The notes under the pieces are model-generated. The model did not search any database and was not told where the DNA came from. It saw only the letters and a program-made list of their open reading frames with translations. Below, one piece after another: positions 14,794-21,968 of a stretch of DNA of 33,068 nt. The stretch is from Bdellovibrionaceae bacterium UBA2316 (GTDB lineage: Bacteria; Bdellovibrionota; Bdellovibrionia; Bdellovibrionales; Bdellovibrionaceae). The stretch's first letter is position 1, and each line of letters opens with the position of its first letter. Location: assembly GCA_002345205.1 (NCBI GenBank), contig DDVI01000127.1, positions 1-33,068 on the forward strand. Direction: 5' to 3'. Both the position numbers and the translations under genes were made by a program.

Positions 14794-15897
14794 ATGCCAG
14801 TATTTAGAGGAAAAAAAGCAATTCAGTATATCTTTTTTGAGATGGTACCTAGCTTTCTCTTGGGCCTGCTTGTCTTTATTTTTGTAATCCTTATGTTTCA
14901 GGTTTTACGACTGACCGAATTCGCGCTCGTTCACGGTGTCGAGACACAGACATTAGCTGAAATCGTAATGTATATTTGCATATCCATGTTGCCGATTTTG
15001 TTCCCAATGAGTTTGCTGTTTTCAATTTTAATTACCTATGGCCGACTCAGCCAGGATTCTGAAGTTATTGCCATGAAAGCCAGTGGCTTATCGATGACAA
15101 CAATCATGGCACCCGCACTGGTTCTAGCTATGATTGTTTCCGTAGTTTCCGGACAAACTTCTTTTGAACTCGCGCCTTGGGGAAATCGTCAATTCGAAGT
15201 ATTATTTACGAAACTTGGAAACACAAAGGCCTCTGCAACTGTTAAAGCAGGTACTTTTTCTGAAGGTTTTTTCGATTTGGTTGTCTACGCCAACGACGTC
15301 GACACCAACACGGGTGCACTAAAAAACTTATTTATTTACAACGAACGTGATACCGACAAACCGATTACGATTATCGCAAAACGAGGCGAAATTATTCCCG
15401 ACCCCAGCAACCCAGGCCACCGCGTTCTGCTTCGCCTAGAAAATGGCGACATCCATCGAGGGGGCGAAAGTCACACAAAAATCAAATTTTCTACGTACGA
15501 CTTACAACTCATAGATCCTGTAAAAAATGAATACAAAGAAAAATCCCCACAATCGATGACTCTCAATGACCTCTACCATTTAAAAAATGATGAAATGCAA
15601 CGTAAAGAAGATCGAAATATTTTCGTTATCGAATTCCACAAGCGATGGGCTATTACGATTCTTTGCTTTGTGTTTGCGTTAGTCGGTGTCGGCTTAGGTA
15701 TCGAAGCCAACCGCCGCGAACAAAAAACGAGTGGTTTTGTTTTATCAATCATTGTGATTATTATTTACTGGATTTTATACGTCAGTTTTGAGGGCATTGC
15801 CCGCTCAAACGCACTACCCGCGCCTGTTGCGATCTGGACACCCAACTTTCTATTCGGGGTGTACGCTCTGTATTTATTAAAGAAACAAGTTAGATAG
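14794..15897 (+). CDS. lptF: LptF/LptG-family LPS export permease
   Basis: An inner-membrane subunit of the LptB2FG transporter, which pulls LPS from the inner membrane into the Lpt bridge. From ATG 14794 it is 367 residues, the usual size. Six membrane helices lie at about 20-42, 58-80, 102-122, 284-304, 313-333 and 347-363, with the periplasmic beta-jellyroll between helices 3 and 4. The cytoplasmic coupling segment GRLSQDSEVIAMKASG (83-98) is diagnostic of the family. The frame extends upstream to a GTG at 14779, but the ATG gives the standard N-terminus; neither has a strong ribosome binding site. I favour LptF over LptG on general appearance. The partner permease and LptB are not in the window, so the transporter genes are dispersed. 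Confidence 0.87.
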   Translation: MPVFRGKKAIQYIFFEMVPSFLLGLLVFIFVILMFQVLRLTEFALVHGVETQTLAEIVMYICISMLPILFPMSLLFSILITYGRLSQDSEVIAMKASGLSMTTIMAPALVLAMIVSVVSGQTSFELAPWGNRQFEVLFTKLGNTKASATVKAGTFSEGFFDLVVYANDVDTNTGALKNLFIYNERDTDKPITIIAKRGEIIPDPSNPGHRVLLRLENGDIHRGGESHTKIKFSTYDLQLIDPVKNEYKEKSPQSMTLNDLYHLKNDEMQRKEDRNIFVIEFHKRWAITILCFVFALVGVGLGIEANRREQKTSGFVLSIIVIIIYWILYVSFEGIARSNALPAPVAIWTPNFLFGVYALYLLKKQVR

Positions 15898-16163
15898 TTT
15901 TTTTGATATAGTCAGATAAGGTAAAATAGAGCGATGCAGTAGCTTCCTTACCACCACCGTCGTCCGTGACGACATCGCCCCTCCCTTAACATTAATTAAA
16001 TCTAATCTGTTAAAATTTATCAAAGACTTTTTTAATAGTTTTTAATTTTTTTTTGAAGTTGGCTTATTTTTTTAGCAATCCAATAGGTTAGCCGGCTAGA
16101 TTGCATCTGATCGCCAGCGACAAGCCGAGTTGCCGCTAAAAGTTTATGCATTTTTTATTTCTA
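15898..16163. other. Gene-free convergent interval with several inverted repeats
   Basis: This 266-base interval separates the convergent LptF-family and dprA genes. It contains GTCGTC-CGT-GACGAC (15959-15973) enclosed by GCGATG (15931) and CATCGC (15973-15978); a central T-rich tract on the plus strand (16028-16073); GCAATC/GATTGC (16075-16104) around the palindrome TAGCCGGCTA (16089-16098); and an eight-pair stem (16116-16137) that is fully paired only in minus-strand RNA, with one G-U. None is followed by a clean T-run in the same direction, so I cannot call an intrinsic terminator. No open frame or known RNA family was recognised. Confidence 0.45.
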
Positions 16164-17009
16164 CTATAACCAAAAGCTCAGGTCATTTGATTCGGTCAAC
16201 AGATGAGCCCCTAATTTTAACAGTTGAAGGCTTCCCCGAAAACTCTCATCTAGCGGGTGCCCGGGAACAACGAATACATCCCTCCCCATCTCTAACGCGC
16301 GATGGGCCGTAATCAGCGTGCCACTTTTCTCACGAGCCTCCACAACGATAGATACCTTACCTAGCGCTGCGATTAGCCTATTTCGATAGCTAAAATGATG
16401 CTTTCGCACAGCCAAATCATCACTAAACTCACTTATCAAACAGCCACCATTCTTCAGGATATCTTGACTCACTGTTTGAAAACATTTGGGGTATAAATTC
16501 CCCAGCCCAGAAGGCAACACAGCAATCGTTGGCATTTTCAAATCAATGCTGGCCTGATGCGCCAACTGATCCACACCGATCGCGCCCCCACTCACCGATA
16601 CAAGATCATTCTGCGACAAGATAGATCCCAATTCTTTTCGCAACCACCACAATGTTTTTTGAGAGGGTTGCCGGCTCCCTACCACTGCGATTTTATCTCG
16701 CATCCAAACTGGCTCACCTAAAAAACTTAAAACGAGAGGTGGATCTAAAATTTGCATAAATTCAGCGGGATAATTGGGTTCTCCATAACGAAGACGCTTT
16801 AAACGCGTTTCGTAAAAGGGCGGCTTTTCACTATTTATCAATTCAAGGGTTTTAAAAATAATTTCGGAATCTAACTCTGTAAGTGCATTCAGGATATCAT
16901 CATAGTGATTGTGCGGATAACGTGACAAAATTTCTAAAATTGAATCTTGAATGGGAAAGTACTTACTTTGTTGAGACAGAAAAAACAAGAAAGGATAAAT
17001 CGGCGACAT
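16164..17009 (-). CDS. dprA: DNA processing protein A, single-stranded DNA-binding RecA loader
   Basis: DprA/Smf protects incoming single strands during natural transformation and loads RecA. The Rossmann-like core is clear: IAVVGSRQPS (107-115), SVSGGAIGVDQLAH (138-151), VLPSGL (164-169), FSYRNRLIAAL (206-216) and SGTLITAHRALEMGRDVFVVPG (from 229), all standard DprA signatures. At 281 residues it is short: the core ends almost at the C-terminus, so the winged-helix domain found in many DprA proteins is absent, and the N-terminal helical part is only about 75 residues. No Shine-Dalgarno sequence is visible before ATG 17009. Together with the ComEC-like gene at 19.5 kb it points to DNA uptake or to recombination of scavenged DNA, which is inference. 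Confidence 0.92.
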   Translation of the reverse strand: MSPIYPFLFFLSQQSKYFPIQDSILEILSRYPHNHYDDILNALTELDSEIIFKTLELINSEKPPFYETRLKRLRYGEPNYPAEFMQILDPPLVLSFLGEPVWMRDKIAVVGSRQPSQKTLWWLRKELGSILSQNDLVSVSGGAIGVDQLAHQASIDLKMPTIAVLPSGLGNLYPKCFQTVSQDILKNGGCLISEFSDDLAVRKHHFSYRNRLIAALGKVSIVVEAREKSGTLITAHRALEMGRDVFVVPGHPLDESFRGSLQLLKLGAHLLTESNDLSFWL

Positions 17010-17081
17010 GGTTTAGATTGCGTAGCAGGTTCTAAACCATCCAAATACAACTAGGTTTTGAATTAAAAAACGATATCCGAA

Positions 17082-18710
17082 CTAGAACTCTTCTACTGGC
17101 GCTTCCTCTACTGTGGGTTCTGGCGAACTTTCAGGGTTAGCTGCTGATGAATCGTTCAGTCCCTCATCGACCTTCGTCGATTGTGGAACGAACTCACCAC
17201 CTTCAGCCGACGCGACGATATCATTTACCGATATATCATCAAAAATATGCGAAATATACCCAATAGAATAATTAGACGTCGTATCCACAATTACGACCGA
17301 ACCCACTCGTTGAGGGTTTTCCTTAACCAATGATTTTAGATGGCGACGACGGCCTTCCAAATCTTCATACACTGGCAATTTCATATTGGCCTGATAGCCC
17401 CCGGCCGAACCTTGATCAATAACGACGAAACTACCTTGCCCCACGATTCCATAGTCAGACAAATTACCAATGATGCGTCCTCTGCCCGCTGTCGTTTCCG
17501 TTAGCGCATCTGATAATTTAAATGTTTTCATTTTCCCAGGCACTACAATAGAACCCGAAGCTACTAACGTATTCGATTTTACAACCAGCGCTCGGTAGAC
17601 ATTTTCTTCTGAATTAACCTTACCTAGAATCTTTACTTCGCCTTCGGTTTCGTACACTTCAACATTGTAGGGCCTTTCGATAGTATCTGCCTTCAATTTT
17701 TTTCCTGGTCCTAGCACCGTATAGGGACCCTCAGGCTGAGCATCAAATTTAATATAAATAAACTGTCCATCGCCGGCCGAACGAAAATCATTCTTAATCT
17801 CAACTACAGTCCCAACTTGCGCAATTGGCTCTTCTGACAAATAAAACTCTTGAGTGACTTTTGTTTCCAGCGGGGCAGTATTGTGCTCTTCGACTAGGAC
17901 TTCAATATTTTTCTTAATACTGACCACTTCATCACGGAAAAACTTCGGCAGCTTAATTCCGCCTTCGGCGATGTGGGTATCTTCAGGAAGATCGTCGTCT
18001 TTTTTATCTGGAATCACAGGAGCGGACACATCCGTCTTTGTCGCCTGAGCCCCATCGGTAACTGGTTTTTCTGCACTATTATCCGTCGCTAAAGTCGGTG
18101 TTGCCTTTGAACTACCCTGATAGAACTTAATTTTCATATCCGGAAAAATCACGTGAGGATTATAAATTAAATCTTTATTTAACGACCACACCTTTGGCCA
18201 ATAAAACGGATCTCCAAACAATGTGCCCGAAATATCCCATAGAGTATCGCCCTTGTTCACAATATAGGTGTCGGCGGTTCGCTTTCCAACTACCTTTTCC
18301 CAGTTTTGTTCCGAGGTGCTAGTTTTATGAAACTTTGAATAGGTACGGGTAAAACGCTCTTCCTTCTGATGAGTGTCGTCCGGAGATGGCGATTTAACTT
18401 CTAAATTTGAAGGCGTAGGCTTGAACTCTTCAATTTGTGGTGCCGCAGTCGGTGGTGCGGCCGCAGGCGGAGCGGTCGGAGCCGCTTGTTGAGGAGCCAC
18501 TGGTTCTATCGGAGCCACGGGGTCGACTGGCGGCGCCTCTGGAACCGCGTCGTCCAAATTAGGAACCTGGATCGTGTTATCGGTAGGCACATCCAGTGTG
18601 GAATCCGTTGGCAACGGGATATCATTGGGATCAAGAGTTAGCTCACCCTCTTGAGCCTGCAACAACAAACTAACTAAAAGCAATAATAGTACGTTACGTT
18701 TTAACATCAT
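17082..18710 (-). CDS. Exported LysM-domain protein with Pro/Ala-rich linker
   Basis: The N-terminus is a signal peptide (KRNVLLLLLVSLLLQAQ). A Pro/Ala/Asp-rich flexible stretch spans about 26-100, then a single LysM domain at about 148-198 (TYIVNKGDTLWDISGTLFGD, then YWPKVWSLN and NPHVIFPDMKI), which should bind peptidoglycan glycan strands. The C-terminal 300 residues are mostly beta-rich with no enzyme motif (I see no NlpC/P60, M23 or amidase signature). It ends in an acidic tail. The ATG overlaps the stop of the upstream TPR gene (ATGA), so they form one translational unit. A structural or scaffolding role in the periplasm is the most likely reading. LysM with WPKVW-type spacing is common in deltaproteobacterial-type proteins of this layout. 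Confidence 0.87.
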   Translation of the reverse strand: MMLKRNVLLLLLVSLLLQAQEGELTLDPNDIPLPTDSTLDVPTDNTIQVPNLDDAVPEAPPVDPVAPIEPVAPQQAAPTAPPAAAPPTAAPQIEEFKPTPSNLEVKSPSPDDTHQKEERFTRTYSKFHKTSTSEQNWEKVVGKRTADTYIVNKGDTLWDISGTLFGDPFYWPKVWSLNKDLIYNPHVIFPDMKIKFYQGSSKATPTLATDNSAEKPVTDGAQATKTDVSAPVIPDKKDDDLPEDTHIAEGGIKLPKFFRDEVVSIKKNIEVLVEEHNTAPLETKVTQEFYLSEEPIAQVGTVVEIKNDFRSAGDGQFIYIKFDAQPEGPYTVLGPGKKLKADTIERPYNVEVYETEGEVKILGKVNSEENVYRALVVKSNTLVASGSIVVPGKMKTFKLSDALTETTAGRGRIIGNLSDYGIVGQGSFVVIDQGSAGGYQANMKLPVYEDLEGRRRHLKSLVKENPQRVGSVVIVDTTSNYSIGYISHIFDDISVNDIVASAEGGEFVPQSTKVDEGLNDSSAANPESSPEPTVEEAPVEEF

Positions 18711-19207
18711 CTTACTAATTTCATCTCGGTTTCAGCACGGAAATATTCCGGAGACTGAGGGTGCTTACGACGGATTTCGTTGAATATCGCTAGGGATTGA
18801 TTGTTCAAATTCATACTACGATACGCCATGGCTTTGCCGAACTTCGAAGCAACAACCTTATTACTCATCGGGAACTCAGAAATCACACGCTGGAAGTAAC
18901 CAACTGAGTCTTTATAATTTTTTTCTTCTAAAGCCATCTTTCCGGCTAAATAATAAGCATTATCCAAGAAAGGACTTTTAGGAAATTTCTTTGAGAATCC
19001 TTTAAGACGGATCGAAAGATTTCTATATTTTCCCGCTTGATAGTCAGAAATTATTTCTGAGTAGTACTCTAAATCTGATTTTGAATCTTTGATACCTTCA
19101 AGCTCTTTTACAAGGTCATCGTAATTGCTTGTGCGTGTCTTATTTACGACAGCCGCTGAAGTTAACGCTCCAAACACACCCAAAATTAAACACGCTTTTC
19201 TAATCAT
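18707..19207 (-). CDS. Exported TPR protein (CpoB/YbgF- or BamD-like)
   Basis: A 166-residue protein with signal peptide MIRKACLILGVFGALTSAA and three TPR-like helical pairs: YYSEIISDYQAGKYRNLSIRL, NAYYLAGKMALEEKNYKDSV, and ASKFGKAMAYRSMNLNNQSL, each ending in the P-S/F-P turns typical of YbgF and BamD. It lacks a lipobox, so it is periplasmic, not a BamD lipoprotein. The ribosome binding site AGAGG precedes the ATG by five bases. It heads the TPR-LysM operon and is read from the promoter at 19235-19264. Its role is presumably protein-protein contact in envelope maintenance with the LysM protein. Confidence 0.85.
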   Translation of the reverse strand: MIRKACLILGVFGALTSAAVVNKTRTSNYDDLVKELEGIKDSKSDLEYYSEIISDYQAGKYRNLSIRLKGFSKKFPKSPFLDNAYYLAGKMALEEKNYKDSVGYFQRVISEFPMSNKVVASKFGKAMAYRSMNLNNQSLAIFNEIRRKHPQSPEYFRAETEMKLVR

Positions 19208-19234
19208 TTAGACCTCTCCAGAATGCTCATCCAA

Positions 19235-19264
19235 ATTATGACACGTAAATAAAAATGACATCAA
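19235..19264 (-). promoter_or_regulatory. Promoter of the TPR-LysM operon
   Basis: On the minus strand: TTGATG (-35), 18-base spacer, CATAAT (-10). Transcription would start about 20 bases before the ATG at 19207, leaving room for the AGAGG ribosome binding site. Confidence 0.5.
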
Positions 19265-19270
19265 GAAAAG

Positions 19271-19279
19271 TTATCCACA
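19271..19279 (+). promoter_or_regulatory. Perfect DnaA-box sequence beside the TPR-LysM promoter
   Basis: TTATCCACA matches the consensus DnaA box exactly and lies six bases upstream of the -35 element. A weaker relative, TTATCAACT, follows at 19287-19295. A nine-base match can occur by chance in a window of this size, so the call is tentative. It is not accompanied by an origin-like cluster. Confidence 0.3.
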
Positions 19280-19476
19280 AAAAATGTTATCAACTCATTG
19301 TTCTGGACCTTGGACCATAGTATTTTCAAGGATTTGAGCCATTTGCTGCAATTCTAGTCATACTTTATTTAGAGTTTTTATTTGCTCAAAAAACAGGAAA
19401 TCCGAGAAATAGTCCGTAACAGGTTTTCAGTATTTTTCCTCTATTTTTGGCAAAAAACAGCGGCGCCTTACTTTGC

Positions 19477-20424
19477 ATGTCAGCGACCCTCATGATTATG
19501 ATTCTTCCTTTTGTTCTTTTTTTAAGCATTCACTTTAAAATCGACGTCATGAAACCTCTTGAGCCACTGTCTGGAACGCTCCATCAGCAGTGCGTGAGCT
19601 GGTTTTCCGTAAACTCTGAAACAATATCAAGTTCATATGATTTAAGTCGTTCGTTTATTTGTGGTCAAAAGGTCACACGCACTTCACAAAAACACACCCT
19701 TCAGAAAAGCGGTCTCTATCATGCGATTGTTGTGTCCGGTGGACACTTCATTTTTTTAGAATCTGTCTTAAAACGCTTATTTTGGCCTGCATGGCTGCGA
19801 TTTATCTTACTCGGCCTATATTATCTGATGACCGGCTTACAAGCTCCTGGCTTGCGCTCTTTGATGCAAATGATCGCAACGTGCTTGTGTAACCGTTATG
19901 GAAAACACCTCAGCACAATGGCGCTCTGTTTTTATTCAGGTCTATTATGTCTAATTTTATGCAGTCCGCTGTGGACCTCTCTCAGCTTTTGGCTCAGCTT
20001 TGCAGTTTCACTCTCTTTGAGCGTTTCCAACGAATTATTACCGCGCTCGCCGTCGAGCCTAAATACGCTACTCCCCATGTCCTTAATCTATCTCTTTTTA
20101 TTTCCATTTAATTTCCTACACGGCTACGCGCACCCGCTAAATCTGATCCTTGGAATGCTGCTGCTGCAGCCGTTCTGCGGCATTTTATTGAGCTCGGCCG
20201 GCTTGATAATTCTGGGACGAATTTTAAATAGTGACGGACTGTTTGATTTAAATTATCAGATCAATCGATATCTGTTTTTATTCTTAGAAAAGTTCACACT
20301 CGTGATTCCTGAAAAAAGCCACGGCCATTTATCGTTATTTTACTTATGGTTATATTTGCTTGCACTAGTCGCCCTAGTACACGTGTTTATCATTTATTTC
20401 CGACGGGACACGATTCGTGAATAA
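19477..20424 (+). CDS. Minimal ComEC/Rec2-family DNA-uptake channel protein
   Basis: ComEC forms the inner-membrane channel for single-stranded DNA in transformation. The core competence domain is recognisable: GLYHAIVVSGGH (79-90, counterpart of the G-L-x-H-L-x-x-I-S-G-L-H motif) and APGLRSLM (123-130), followed by six or seven hydrophobic helices. The protein is about 315 residues, against 600-800 for full ComEC: both the N-terminal OB-type domain and the C-terminal metallo-beta-lactamase-like domain are absent. The frame continues upstream to a TTG at 19447; I prefer ATG 19477, though neither has a clear ribosome binding site. A possible promoter (TTGCTG-N17-TATTTA, 19343-19371) lies upstream. 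The tail overlaps the next small gene by eight bases. It could be a working minimal channel or a degraded gene, but the frame is intact. Confidence 0.78.
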   Translation: MSATLMIMILPFVLFLSIHFKIDVMKPLEPLSGTLHQQCVSWFSVNSETISSSYDLSRSFICGQKVTRTSQKHTLQKSGLYHAIVVSGGHFIFLESVLKRLFWPAWLRFILLGLYYLMTGLQAPGLRSLMQMIATCLCNRYGKHLSTMALCFYSGLLCLILCSPLWTSLSFWLSFAVSLSLSVSNELLPRSPSSLNTLLPMSLIYLFLFPFNFLHGYAHPLNLILGMLLLQPFCGILLSSAGLIILGRILNSDGLFDLNYQINRYLFLFLEKFTLVIPEKSHGHLSLFYLWLYLLALVALVHVFIIYFRRDTIRE

Positions 20425-20572
20425 ACTAGTTTTAACATTCATTTTTATTCTCTCGGCACAATCCATTTCAGACGAGTGGGTCCACGCAAAGACACCAAAA
20501 AAGAAAAGGCGCCCAGTTATTCACAGCGCGCCTTTCATTAAGATTTACGGAAAACGTAAGATCTATAATTAA
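20417..20572 (+). CDS. Small basic secreted protein (51 aa), overlapping the ComEC-like gene
   Basis: Starting at GTG 20417, eight bases inside the end of the ComEC-like gene, a 51-residue frame encodes a signal-like N-terminus (MNKLVLTFIFILSAQS) followed by a short, strongly basic tail (KTPKKKRRP ... IKIYGKRKIYN). The export signal, the stop-start overlap and the same strand all suggest a real gene coupled to the channel gene. No family is recognised. A basic periplasmic peptide next to a DNA channel could bind DNA or LPS, which is speculation. The intrinsic terminator of the opposing ald gene lies inside this frame, so part of its codon choice is fixed by that hairpin; this also leaves room for the frame being accidental. 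Confidence 0.5.
   Translation: MNKLVLTFIFILSAQSISDEWVHAKTPKKKRRPVIHSAPFIKIYGKRKIYN
20497..20535 (-). terminator. Intrinsic terminator of the alanine dehydrogenase operon
   Basis: Minus-strand RNA reads AAAGGCGC (20535-20528), a 15-base loop, GCGCCTTT (20512-20505), then TTCTTTTTT. An eight-pair GC-rich stem plus a U-tract, about 47 bases after the ald stop, is a textbook rho-independent terminator and the clearest in the window. Confidence 0.8.
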
Positions 20573-20582
20573 TCTTTTACTA

Positions 20583-21689
20583 TTACACTTTGTACGGACG
20601 GTATTCCATGTGCAAATCACGAGCTACTGGCTCATAACAAACGTAACCGTTGTACACATTTAGACCTTTTAATAACGCTTTGTCTTTAGCTACAGCGTCT
20701 TCTACGCCCATAGCGGCTAACATTGAACCGTATTTCAAAGTCACATTTGTTAATGCATATGTCGATGTTCTTGGAACAACGCCTGGCATGTTAGGAACGC
20801 AGTAGTGAATAACTCCATCGATTTCAAATGTAGGATTTTGATGAGACGTTGGACGGCAGGTTTCGATACAACCACCTTGGTCAACCGCAACGTCAACAAC
20901 AACTGAACCTTTAGACATTTGCGATACTAATTCTTTGCTTACAAGCATTGGCGCTTTTTGACCAGTGATCAAAACGCCGCCGATTAGCAAATCACATTCA
21001 CGAACAGATTCTTCGATGTTTTTAACATTCGAGAAAAGAGTTTGAGCACGGCCTTGGAAAATATCATCTAGGTACTCTAAACGAGCCGTATCCACATCCA
21101 GGATAGTAACGTTAGCACCTAGGCCCATGGCCATTTTAGCCGCGTTAGTTCCTACAACACCACCACCGATGATGGTCACTTTACCTGGTTTAACGCCAGT
21201 TACGCCGCCCATTAGGATACCTTTACCACCGTGATCACGTTGTAAATAGTAAGCACCGATTTGAGTCGCCATACGACCAGCGACCTCAGACATAGGTTTT
21301 AATAATGGAAGTGAGCGATCGGCTAATTCGATAGTTTCGTACGCCACCGCTTTCACTTTTCTTTCGGCAAGAACTTTAGTTAATTTAGGTTCAGCTGCTA
21401 AGTGAAGATATGTGTAAAGAATTTGGTTCTCACGCATTAAATCGTATTCATCAGGAAGTGGTTCTTTCACTTTCATGATCATGTCTGCTTTTTTGTATAC
21501 GTCAGCTTTAGTGTCGATGATTTTCGCACCCGCTTTTTCGAACTGTTCATTTGTAATCAAAGATCCAACACCCGCATCTTTTTCGATGATGACTGTGTGG
21601 CCTTCTTTTACAAATTGCTTTACGCCCGCTTCAGTAATACCAACGCGGTTTTCGCTAATTTTGATTTCCTTAGGTACCCCAACTATCAT
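20583..21689 (-). CDS. ald: Alanine dehydrogenase
   Basis: Ald interconverts L-alanine and pyruvate plus ammonia with NAD+/NADH in the cytoplasm. At 368 residues it has the standard length. Key residues are in canonical places: R15 (ISENRVG), K75 (MKVKEPLP) and H96 (YTYLHLAAEP) for the substrate, GGGVVG (175-180) for NAD binding with D198 or D200 at the end of the next strand, and D270 in VVVDVAVDQGGC. The ribosome binding site AGGGG overlaps the stop of the small lysine-rich gene nine bases upstream. The transcript ends at the hairpin 20497-20535. In a predator living on prey protein, amino-acid catabolism through Ald would be expected, but that is context, not evidence. Confidence 0.96.
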   Translation of the reverse strand: MIVGVPKEIKISENRVGITEAGVKQFVKEGHTVIIEKDAGVGSLITNEQFEKAGAKIIDTKADVYKKADMIMKVKEPLPDEYDLMRENQILYTYLHLAAEPKLTKVLAERKVKAVAYETIELADRSLPLLKPMSEVAGRMATQIGAYYLQRDHGGKGILMGGVTGVKPGKVTIIGGGVVGTNAAKMAMGLGANVTILDVDTARLEYLDDIFQGRAQTLFSNVKNIEESVRECDLLIGGVLITGQKAPMLVSKELVSQMSKGSVVVDVAVDQGGCIETCRPTSHQNPTFEIDGVIHYCVPNMPGVVPRTSTYALTNVTLKYGSMLAAMGVEDAVAKDKALLKGLNVYNGYVCYEPVARDLHMEYRPYKV

Positions 21690-21698
21690 AAGTGACCC

Positions 21699-21845
21699 CT
21701 ATTTTTTCTTAGTGGCTTTTTTAGCCGTTTTCTTTTTAGATGTTTTAGCTGTGGCTTTACCTTTTTTAGTTGCCTCGTAAGCTTCTTTTCCAGTTTTGCC
21801 AGACTTAACTAGGTCTTTAATCTCTTGCGCTCTTTTTTTATTCAT
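21699..21845 (-). CDS. Lysine/alanine-rich small protein, histone H1-like tail
   Basis: A 48-residue frame from ATG 21845 with a good ribosome binding site (AGGAGC, six bases upstream). The first half is a short helix-like stretch (MNKKRAQEIKDLVKSGKTG), the second half is almost only Lys, Ala and Thr (KKGKATAKTSKKKTAKK), the composition of bacterial histone H1-like (Hc1/AlgP-type) tails. It probably binds DNA or RNA through its charge. It ends nine bases before ald, so both are likely on one mRNA. The amino-terminal part could be a small folded motif. No function is established. Confidence 0.72.
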   Translation of the reverse strand: MNKKRAQEIKDLVKSGKTGKEAYEATKKGKATAKTSKKKTAKKATKKK

Positions 21846-21918
21846 TAGCTGCTCCTATTAGTGCTTTAAAATTTATTTTTTTGAAGTCATATCATCGTAG
21901 ATAAGTAGCTCTAAATCA

Positions 21919-21960
21919 ACTGCCGCGTCTTGCGTCCTGCGCAAAACAGCCAGAGGCAGT
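21919..21960 (-). other. Nested inverted repeats between lpxC and the lysine-rich gene
   Basis: ACTGCC (21919-21924) pairs with GGCAGT (21955-21960), enclosing TTGCG-TCCTG-CGCAA (21930-21944). It starts nine bases beyond the lpxC stop codon. No T-run follows on the minus strand, so it is not a standard terminator; it may be a 3' end stabiliser or part of the leader of the next operon. Confidence 0.35.
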
Positions 21961-21968
21961 GGGGTGAC

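Noticed and set aside
15918..15978. Possible SRP RNA or known riboswitch (GGAAGC motif on the minus strand)
   Set aside because: The required asymmetric and symmetric loop sequences of SRP domain IV are absent, and no known riboswitch core was recognised.
19271..19295. Chromosomal replication origin
   Set aside because: Only one exact DnaA box plus one poor match, no AT-rich unwinding repeats and no dnaA/dnaN or gidA/parAB nearby.
21475..21780. 101-residue plus-strand hydrophobic frame opposite ald and the lysine-rich gene
   Set aside because: The hydrophobic tail (FFLVAFLAVFF) is just the antisense of lysine codons; the minus-strand genes have good ribosome binding sites.
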